From Lamellibrachia satsuma (lineage: Eukaryota > Annelida > Polychaeta > Sabellida > Siboglinidae), in NCBI GenBank assembly GCA_033239005.1, contig BSQZ01000011.1, positions 7,475,001 through 7,539,000 of the forward strand: DNA of 64,000 nucleotides, written 5' to 3'. The notes beneath the pieces are model-generated. The model did no database searches and was not told the DNA's origin. It saw only the letters and a list, made by a program, of their open reading frames with translations. Shown here one piece after another: positions 55,909 through 64,000 of the stretch (positions within the stretch are counted from its first letter, which is position 1; each line of letters opens with the position of its first letter). The position numbers were made by a program, and so were the translations under genes.

Positions 55909-56240
55909 TTTCTCAGCTCCAACTGAAAAGTAGCAATGTTGTATGATAAAAAACCGTCTTATTGAACGAATTTCCAAACCCTGAACTGGAACGAACGGTA
56001 ATGCTGATGAGGACCCACGTGTCTGATCATGTCACATAGCGGTTCAAATAAACTCAAAACATAAGCATACAAGCATGTCTGCATCCATACATCAAACGAG
56101 AATACGTAACAAACGTGGGAACAATAGAAGTTTTCGAAATGGGCAAAACAATGTAGAGACAACAGGTATGTTCCGTAATGTAAACTCATCTATCAGCAGG
56201 TGTCTCATTAGTCTATTCAGGCTTGTACTTTGGTTTGCAG

Positions 56241-56475
56241 CAAGTTCAGCTGCACTTCCTCAGATTCAGAGTCGAGGGATCCAGTAACTGCGAATACGAC
56301 AAAGTCAACATCTACGACGGAAGTGACGACACTGCACCATTGATACGTTCGCTCTGTGGCAGTCGTCGACCTGGGGATATCACAGCCAGGGGGAACGTTG
56401 TGTTTGTGTCCTTCCTGTCTGATGGCACAATTACTGATTACGGCTTCACGATCCAATATCAAATCGCTGTTAGAG
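56241..56475 (+). CDS. Module D CUB1, second-half exon
   Basis: 235 nt, phase 0 to 1. QVQLHFLRF, CEYDKVNIYDG, LCGSRRPGD and SFLSDGT. It is still very close to A-C, unlike the rest of module D, so exchange may have reached this exon. Confidence 0.9.
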
Positions 56476-56885
56476 GTAATATTAAATTAACTGGTTAATC
56501 CACCTTTGACAAATATTCGCATGATCCAGTAAACTATTGTTTGTTAAGTCAATTCCTTTTGAGATGTGTTAAAGATATTCGTTAGTAATTTCGAAAGCAT
56601 GCTGACATGATGCATCCATAGTACTAGTGTCGATTTTATAGGTAGTTTCAAATTAAAATGGAAAATTATTAGACATAACATATTTTATTGGCTAATTGTT
56701 TATCACTGGCTTCCTGTGGCATTGTTTAAGAATAAAGTGATGAAAAGGGCATAAGCTACTCTCTCGACCCATAAAACTGAAGATACACCTAATATTACTA
56801 TTTAGCTTATCTGACTATCATCAATGAGACTATCATCAATGCACCAACGGTAATGTACATCTCATCGTTGTGTTTCATACTAAAG

Positions 56886-57001
56886 GATGCAGCGGCAGAC
56901 CGGCTGTGCTGGGAGGATCTGACGGAACGTTTGGCATTGATGCAGCTCAGTATGTCAACAATATGAGGTGTTTTTGGAAGATCCAGGTAGAACCAACCCA
57001 G
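56886..57001 (+). CDS. Module D CUB2, first-half exon
   Basis: 116 nt, phase 1 to 0, GCSGRPAVLGGSDGTFG ... CFWKIQVEPTQ. Counterpart of the CUB2 first half of A-C. Confidence 0.9.
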
Positions 57002-57108
57002 GTATGCAACTTTGAATGAGCATGCAATATAAATATAAATATAATAAGGTAGGCAATTTTTTTATGAGGTATTCAATACATTATTAACAACCTATGCATA
57101 TATAATAA

Positions 57109-57109
<1 letters not shown>

Positions 57110-57189
<80 letters not shown>
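57110..57189. repeat. (TA)n microsatellite, module D
   Basis: TA run inside the CUB2 intron of module D. Confidence 0.95.
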
Positions 57190-57192
<3 letters not shown>

Positions 57193-57280
57193 TAAGTAAA
57201 TAAGAAACATTTGATATTAATGCAAGCACATACTATAGGAAGCATGTTGTAAAAAGTTGTTTTGTGGTATCGTTGAGCAG

Positions 57281-57515
57281 ATTATTAAGCTGGACTTCTT
57301 GAGCTTCAACGTTGAGCGCAGATTTGGCTGTACAAACGACAGAGTCAGTGTGTATGACGGACCAGCCAGTTGGGCACCAAGCTTGGGCACATTCTGCGGA
57401 AGCATGCTGCCCGGTGATGTGATATCTGCAAACAACTCCTTGTATGTGTCTTTTACATCGGATTCGTCTGTTCAGAAGAATGGCTTCAGGATAAAATACA
57501 CAGCTCTGGACCCCG
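57281..57515 (+). CDS. Module D CUB2, second-half exon
   Basis: 235 nt, phase 0 to 1. LDFLSFNVE, CTNDRVSVYDG, TFCGSMLPGD and SFTSDSS. Counterpart of the CUB3 second half of A-C. Confidence 0.9.
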
Positions 57516-58037
57516 GTAAGCAGCTACTGGATCATTCACATCACTTAGTCGCATGTATTGAATTAGTGTCACTCTTCAAAGGTATGTAGAAAAATGAATA
57601 GGTAAACCAGTTCAGTAATACGAATGTTTTCTTCCCAACTATAGCAACAAAATAAAAAAATGAAAGAAGCCACAATACATATATTCCACTAGATTAGATA
57701 CATCCAACTTGTACCACGTGGTTTTCTCTTAAATATCACGAACAGACGTACACACATGCCACACCATGCCAATCTCACCGCACACACACTGTATGAGTCA
57801 ACTATGTCATGCCATCCCTATTGCAATTAATCGCCATTGCATTACAAGTGTATTGCGTTGCTACTGCATTAAATTACTATTCGTCATCACCACTGCTTTT
57901 CATTTTATATAACTGCATACATATAATGCCATAATAAATTACTAAACACAATTTTTACAATTTGGTAGTGTCAAGTTGAATAAGTTACAGTTGTAGGTTT
58001 TGTAATTAAGTAAAGATATGTAATATCATGTTTTCAG

Positions 58038-58162
58038 ATGTGCCACCTTGCCATGGCACACCAGCTGAACTGAGTGGGACATCAGGAGAGTTTTGGATCA
58101 GTAGATCCCAGTACAAAGCAAACATGCATTGCCAGTGGCTCATCACTGTGGGATATGGAAAA
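58038..58162 (+). CDS. Module D CUB3, first-half exon
   Basis: 125 nt, phase 1 to 0, DVPPCHGTPAELSG ... CQWLITVGYGK. Counterpart of CUB4 first half of A-C. Confidence 0.9.
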
Positions 58163-58272
58163 GTAAGGTTTTCTTTTTAATTGTTAAGTATAACATCCTA
58201 TGTCACTTCAGTTGCATGTTTTATATCATACAAAACTAGCGTCTATATTTAATATCACGGTTATCCTTACAG

Positions 58273-58507
58273 CGGGTGCACCTCCACTTTGAGAGATTCG
58301 ACTTGGAATCATCCATTAACTGTTCCCATGACAGCCTTCTCATCAATGATGGTTTCACGGGAGAACGACTCCAAACTGTCTGTGGAAGTCGTCGGCCCAG
58401 CGATGTCACATCCTACAACAGGAGTTTGTTGGTTGTCTTCAAAACTAATAACATCTCCACAGAAAGTGGTTTTGTGGTAACCTATACGGCAAGAAAGGTT
58501 ATTCCTG
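58273..58507 (+). CDS. Module D CUB3, second-half exon
   Basis: 235 nt, phase 0 to 1. RVHLHFERFDLESS, CSHDSLLINDG and VCGSRRPSD. The intron before it is only 110 nt, the shortest in the window, against about 1.8-2.2 kb in A-C. Confidence 0.9.
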
Positions 58508-58559
58508 GTATGTAACCCTGAAATTACATATTAAATTGTTTTTTTTTGTGTTTGCAACT

Positions 58560-58562
<3 letters not shown>

Positions 58563-58634
<72 letters not shown>
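58563..58634. repeat. (TA)n microsatellite, module D
   Basis: Before the active protease, followed by a short CGCA run at 58681-58705. Same position as 8639, 31403 and 48549. Confidence 0.95.
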
Positions 58635-58637
<3 letters not shown>

Positions 58638-58675
58638 TGCTCATTTATGACTACTCATAGCATAGATGCACGTAG

Positions 58676-58918
<243 letters not shown>

Positions 58919-59259
58919 TAAGTTAAATATGTATCATCAACTGATGTTTTTGCCTCAGAACAGTCTTTTCCTACAAGCATACTATGGTCAATGACGTGGC
59001 TTTATGTGATAGCAATATTTGAACAATGTAATAAAAAAGTGCAACTTGGAGATTGCTATTTTATACACGCACTGGCATTTCAATGTGTCGTGTTCAACAA
59101 TGACATATTATATATAAAACACTGTATTTAATAGATTTTATTCTGGGCTTATCCCATCCACGAGATGTGTGTTACATTACCAAATGGAATATTTCAAACC
59201 TTAAACCCTTCGAACACCATGTTACATTACTTTTGGAATAACGTATATTCTTGTTGCAG

Positions 59260-59522
59260 AGAACGTTACACGGCATCACAGTTGAGTGTTCTCGTTGGCG
59301 AACACGACCGATCAGTGTTGGAAGGAACTGAATCATCATTTGCGATCAAAGAAATATATATGCATCCCTATTACAACGCCAACACCAAAAACAACGACAT
59401 CGCCCTCATCGAAATCCAGGGCACCTTCGAATTTGACTTAGAGGTGTCTTCGGTGTGTCTACCTGATTCAGACATAGCAGCAGGCACGGACTGTGTGACA
59501 ACAGGCTGGGGAAACACGAGAG
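59260..59522 (+). CDS. Module D trypsin-like protease, exon 2 (Asp102)
   Basis: 263 nt, phase 2 to 1. NNDIALIEI carries Asp102, followed by VCLPDSD and DCVTTGWGNTRG. Confidence 0.95.
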
Positions 59523-59779
59523 GTGAGGATGCTAAGGTTGCTGCTTTGCTATCGAAATTTTATTTTCCTAGAAGCCAGCTTTTTTTAAAAGCAGCTTGCA
59601 TTAGAGTGATAAACATGTTGCCGATAAAAGCTGTTCTTTCAGTATGTCAGACGTATTTAAATGTGAGTGAAAGTGTATACCCACATTTAATTTTCGTATA
59701 TACTAATTTTCATAGAAACCAGTGAAAATGTGTTCTAGTACCATGATCTAATGTAGATGAATGGTTAGCAGTGTGAAAA

Positions 59780-60290
59780 TAAATTAATAGCCTCCATTAT
59801 CTACGGTTCGTCGACCGTTCCGTTCTTACAACTTCCTTGATGCTGGTGTTCTTTTCATTCAGGTATTGTTGAGCCAACTTTCCCTGGACCTTCTTCATGG
59901 TCCTGTCTAGTCATCTTCTTGCTCAGTGCCTCCGTTAAAATAGAAACATCGTCTCTTCTCACCGCATCACCATACCATCTCAATTTATGTGTTTTGATCC
60001 TTTATGTTTTTTTTATCCCTTCTCCAATTTAGGTGATCAACCGGCTGTCTGCCCCATTTTGCGACAGCCTGTGTAATTGGTATTTGACGGAAGTCACTTC
60101 AAATAATATTAACCGGTTTTGATGTTTAGATTGGGGTCCACATTTCCAATCACCACATCTCATCTCCACTTACAAGATGAATAAGAAGAGGGAAAAATAT
60201 ACGCCCCTGTCTTACTCCTCAATTGGTATCGAACCATTGACCTTCTCCCACCTCCACTTTAATCTGACAAGTCCTATATGTGCTGCTAAT
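59780..60290 (-). mobile_element. RT fossil, antisense, in module D protease intron
   Basis: On the minus strand a short piece reads GVRQGRIFF (RT motif, from VRQGC) and, further on, LRWYGDAVRRDD, typical of the C-terminal end of RTE-like or related RTs. The middle is deleted. It sits between SP exons 2 and 3 of module D only. Confidence 0.6.
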
Positions 60291-60594
60291 TGCTATTTTT
60301 ACTTGTCCTTCACTTTCCATAGTTTATTTTCACATACTGTTGTTCCATGTTCATGCATATAACAAATGTTACAGTGTGTCTTTGTTACAACTAATCCCGA
60401 TCGTATCTGCATTTTGTGCGCGACAATGCGCCACATTGGGATAATACACTTAAAAGGAGGAATCATCACGCCGAATGAATTAAACAACCATCAGTAGATT
60501 TTACTGTAACACTATCACCTATGGCATGTTGATGTTGTTTCCGATCACAATACTGTATCTTTGCACTCAAGAACTGTGTCTGTTTTGCATGTAG

Positions 60595-60734
60595 GCACAG
60601 GGGATAATACCGTGCTGCACCAGGTTAATTTGCCTATTGTTGATGCGGCGACATGCAGGAGCTCACACACCAGAAGCATCACTGACGCCATGCTTTGTGC
60701 CGGGTTGCAAGAAGGCGGAAAAGACTCGTGTCAG
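60595..60734 (+). CDS. Module D trypsin-like protease, exon 3 (Asp189)
   Basis: 140 nt, phase 1 to 0. VLHQVNLPIVDAATC, MLCAGLQEGGKDSCQ. The Asp in KDSCQ is position 189, predicting Arg/Lys specificity. Confidence 0.95.
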
Positions 60735-61132
60735 GTACACATCAAATGCATCGTCATGTTTAGTCAATTCCGCAGCAAAACGTCGATTTAGTAAATTGCA
60801 AAAATTGCAGCAATAACAATAATAATGATTAACTGATAGTGGTGGTTGTTGTGACGGTGGAAGTGATGGCGATTAAACATGTTAGTAAATTAATAGGGTA
60901 GCGACGGGTGTATACATATATGTAGGAAAACAAATAGATGATGTATTCTAAAGCCATTTACTCTTATTATGTCTCAACGATTTCTATCGTGTTAAAACCA
61001 TTATTTGTAATACAGTTTTTCTGACATAAAATGGTTGCATGTATGTGCCTTAGTGTCTGGGTAGTGGCGAGTTTTGATTGGTTGGTGTGCGCTTGAATAA
61101 ACAGAAAGAGTGATGAAATGTACTTGTTGCAG
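60735..61132 (+). other. Protease exon 3/4 intron, module D (no gene)
   Basis: Ordinary AT-rich intron with no recognisable repeat or coding sequence. Confidence 0.5.
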
Positions 61133-61224
61133 GGCGACTCCGGCGGGCCGTTGGTGTGTCGGTCAGGTAATGGATCATGGACATTGTACGGCGTCACTAG
61201 CTGGGGAGACGGCTGTGCGAAGAG
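61133..61224 (+). CDS. Module D trypsin-like protease, exon 4 (Ser195)
   Basis: 92 nt, phase 0 to 2. GDSGGPLVC with Ser195, then [12 protein letters not shown] with Gly216 and Cys220. Confidence 0.95.
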
Positions 61225-61561
61225 GTGTGTGCGTTGTTGTCAGTTAGTTGTTATTGATTTGGGCTCTGGATGACTATTACACTATAAATAATCGGTATTT
61301 GCATTACAGCCGTTGTATTGTATTGCATTGTATTGGCTGCAAGTAACACAAAGAAAGTGTTTGACTTTATATTTGAATTACAGTTATTGTATTTATATAA
61401 TCACGAATAACAGGTGCAACATGTTAATTAATACTTAAATTGTCTAGACTGTAAGCATTCCTAATTTGTCAGAGCGTAGAATAATGTCTGACAAGAAATA
61501 GGTCATAAAACATATTGCAGGTTTTCATCGTGTATTACCTAATAGAAAGTTGTTCTATCAG

Positions 61562-61644
61562 AGGAAAACCAGGCATCTATGCACGTGTGTCAAAGTTCCT
61601 TCCATGGATTGAGCAGACGATCAATGGCACATCGCCGACCGTAG
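61562..61644 (+). CDS. Module D trypsin-like protease, exon 5
   Basis: 83 nt, phase 2 to 1. RGKPGIYARVSKFLPWIEQ and the NGT sequon end the S1 domain. The exon reads on, in phase 1, to the CUB at 62183. Confidence 0.92.
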
Positions 61645-62182
61645 GTACGTCCACACTCTATTGCAGAGTTATTGTAATTATAATAATAATAATAAAAGTA
61701 ACCTATTCCATGAACTAACAAATACCAATGAACTAAAATGCTTTATTGTAGATTGTATATTGTCCAGTTTAGTAATGGTAATATAATATGGCACGTTGTG
61801 GTAATTATTTGTTACCAGAAACAACATTTCACTACCTTGCTTCTTTGTTATTATTTTTTTAAGCCGGACTATATTCCATAATATATATAATTACGCCACC
61901 TCGCCTTCTCTGTTGTTCTCCCTAATTATAGGTAAAGCATAATTCGTCATCTGTTCTTACACTTGTTAGCACAATATTCTGTGATACGCGTTACCTTGTG
62001 TAGGGATATGTAGATGAAATAAACACGTAATTGTATTAATGATTTATTACCTAGTAGTAAACATGACATAGTAAAATACAGTTTGTGATATGCATGTACA
62101 CAATCATTAATGTGGATTATTCGCATAGCAAAGAGATTTGTTTTCAATATACTGAGAGTATGCAGTATTGATGTGTCCCCAG
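61645..62182 (+). other. Intron linking module D and CUB E
   Basis: No gene. Holds ccctaattatag|gtaaag at 61931/61932, an acceptor joined directly to a donor, the form of a recursive splice site. Confidence 0.45.
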
Positions 62183-62304
62183 TAGATGCATGTAATGGCG
62201 AGACGGCTGTACTGACGGGATCAGCGGGAGAGTTTGGCACTGTGGGAGGCCAATACAACAACGACGAGACGTGCCGGTGGAGGGTTCAAGTCGAAGTAGG
62301 CAAG
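62183..62304 (+). CDS. CUB E, first-half exon
   Basis: 122 nt, phase 1 to 0, acceptor tccccag. VDACNGETAVLTGSAGEFG ... CRWRVQVEVGK. This is the first CUB after the active protease. Confidence 0.9.
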
Positions 62305-62425
62305 GTATCAATTGACAAAAATATAAGATGGCATCTTTTGTATTCTTTCCCACTTGGCCTGAAACAATGTGTCAGTTTCACTGTGATAATGCTTCTTATA
62401 TCTCAATAATTTTATTTTACAAACA

Positions 62426-62547
<122 letters not shown>

Positions 62548-62806
62548 GTTCGCAAGCCTTTGAATGTAACTATATAATGTGGTATCATAACAATCCAGTT
62601 ATTTATAAATATATGTGATAATACACCGTTTATATTTTACATATATGCATCCTTATGATAACGTGTTGATTATGTCAAAATATAATATAGCTGCTACATT
62701 AACTATTTATGCGTTATTGCTGTATTCAACAACACACCACCCAACAGTAATATATGCATTCAATGAATCTGGCCAGTTACCTTCCAAATGTCGCGTTTGT
62801 TAACAG

Positions 62807-63038
62807 CGAGTGCAGCTGCATTTCATCAGATTTGACATTGAGGAGTCTTCTTCCTCGTGTTACGACAAAGTTAAGATCTACGACGGAAATAGCAATGCAG
62901 CACCATTGATATCCTCACTCTGTGGAAGCAGTTTACCCGAGGATATCATAACCAGTGGAAACACTGTGTTTGTGTACTTTGAGTCCGATGGCTCGATCAC
63001 AAAGACCGGCTTTAGAATTCAGTACTCAGCCACTGAAG
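62807..63038 (+). CDS. CUB E, second-half exon
   Basis: 232 nt, phase 0 to 1. RVQLHFIRFDIEESSSSC, YDKVKIYDG, LCGSSLPED and FESDGS. Closest relative in the window is the CUB2 second half of A-C. Confidence 0.9.
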
Positions 63039-63490
63039 GTAAAGCAGACATTATTGTTAACATGTACATAGATTGGTTACCAGTCCACGCTTTTTTGTTG
63101 AAAATAAGCTGTTCAGTTGTTGATCGTGTTAATTCACCTTCTTTGAACTGGTTGCCAAAAAAAGGCTAAGGTTTCAAAAAATGTTAAAACGTTGAAGATA
63201 CAAGTATTTGTTCGTTTGATACATATTTGATTGTTGTTTAACAAGTAAAACAATCGAACACTTAACATGCACATGTGGAAACAAATAATAAGCAGGATAT
63301 ATATATTGCTGTTAGTGATGCTACCCGTTTGAATACTTGCTGCTTTGGACATGCCATGTTTTAAATGTAATTGTCTTCACAAAATAAATTCAATGTGAAA
63401 ATAATTAATATTGTAAGAACTTGTTTATAGTTCGGTGGATCTGATGTTGACAGTCTAACTGATTCAGTTGTGTGATATAATTTTGTACAG

Positions 63491-63625
63491 CAACTAGCAG
63501 TAGAACAACAACAACAACAACAACACTATATCAAACTACTGTATATATGATGATGTCTACCACACCCATGATGACAACTCCTAAATACACGACGACACCA
63601 CACGGACATGTTACCGCAATCCCAG
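63491..63625 (+). CDS. Thr-rich linker exon
   Basis: 135 nt, phase 1 to 1, framed by ttttgtacag and gtaatg. The 45 codons are rich in Thr (a run of six from ACA repeats), Met, Pro and Ser (TTPMMTTPKYTTTP), with no stop. This looks like an O-glycosylated stalk between domains. No such exon was found in modules A-D. Confidence 0.7.
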
Positions 63626-64000
63626 GTAATGTTTAACACGAAAACCTATATATGCAAAAATAAATAGCGTGATAATGGCAAATGGTATCATTAACAGGAT
63701 GAGAAACATTGTAAAACAATATACAATACAAAAACGTCTATTGCGCTAAAATCCTCGAAAAACCCAAGCTCAACTGCGCACCAAAACATATGGGTTAAAT
63801 AGTTTCTAGTCCGTTTAACAATTCCAGTTGTAAATAGTATGCTGACGAGCTATGCATTCAAATGTAAATGTTTTTGGCTAACCCCAGCATGCTGTTGCGC
63901 ACTTCCCTGCTACTGTCTCATTCCATTCACTGCCCCGAGCACACACAATTGCAAAGATGCTTAACCATCTTTTCATCAATAACTATATGTAGGACCATAT
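63626..64000 (+). other. Intron after the Thr-rich exon (runs off the window)
   Basis: No exon recognised in the last 375 nt. Confidence 0.5.

Overview
This is a stretch of animal (metazoan) nuclear DNA. It has AT-rich introns with GT/AG splice sites, very long TA and CA microsatellites, fossils of several non-LTR retrotransposon families, and short exons that encode extracellular CUB and S1 serine-protease domains. A marine invertebrate is my guess from the repeat types. I cannot name the species from sequence alone.

Read exon by exon, nearly all coding content on the + strand belongs to one repeating modular design. I place 54 exons: module A (exons 1603-21390, its first half-CUB exon lies before the window), module B (21635-38606), module C (38849-54836), module D (55559-61644), then one more CUB (62183-63038) and a Thr-rich linker exon (63491-63625). 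Every CUB is split into two exons by a phase-0 intron. Domains are joined by phase-1 introns. Each protease domain is five exons with phases 2, 1, 0 and 2 inside it. The exon lengths sum to 8614 nt, which is frame-consistent from the first exon to the last (about 2871 codons). One in-frame stop interrupts it, in module B, at a site that also looks like a new splice donor. I see no start exon, stop or poly(A) signal between modules, so one giant gene is the simplest reading. Separate tandem genes with unseen first exons are not excluded.

Modules A, B and C are CUB-CUB-CUB-CUB-protease and are near-copies of each other (unit about 17.2 kb). Their protease domains look catalytically dead. The IVGG activation end is gone, the triad Asp is Asn, the Asp189 position is Asn, and GDSGGP reads GNSSWP or GNSSWS. 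They also carry many N-glycosylation sequons and an even but rewired set of cysteines. Module D is CUB-CUB-CUB-protease with an intact trypsin-type domain (R|IVGG, AAHC, NNDIAL, KDSCQGDSGGP). The window therefore seems to encode a CUB-rich secreted or surface protein that alternates pseudoproteases with one real protease.

Introns hold the rest. A non-LTR reverse-transcriptase fossil lies in the CUB1 intron of A-C. A CR1-like fossil lies in the CUB2 intron. An RTE-like fossil lies before the protease of A-C. An antisense RT remnant lies in module D. In module A only, a 6057-bp terminal-inverted-repeat element sits in a TA target at 11070-17126, with a young frameshifted CR1-like LINE nested inside it. 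Modules B and C keep the empty site. I found no RNA genes, CRISPR arrays or prokaryotic features.
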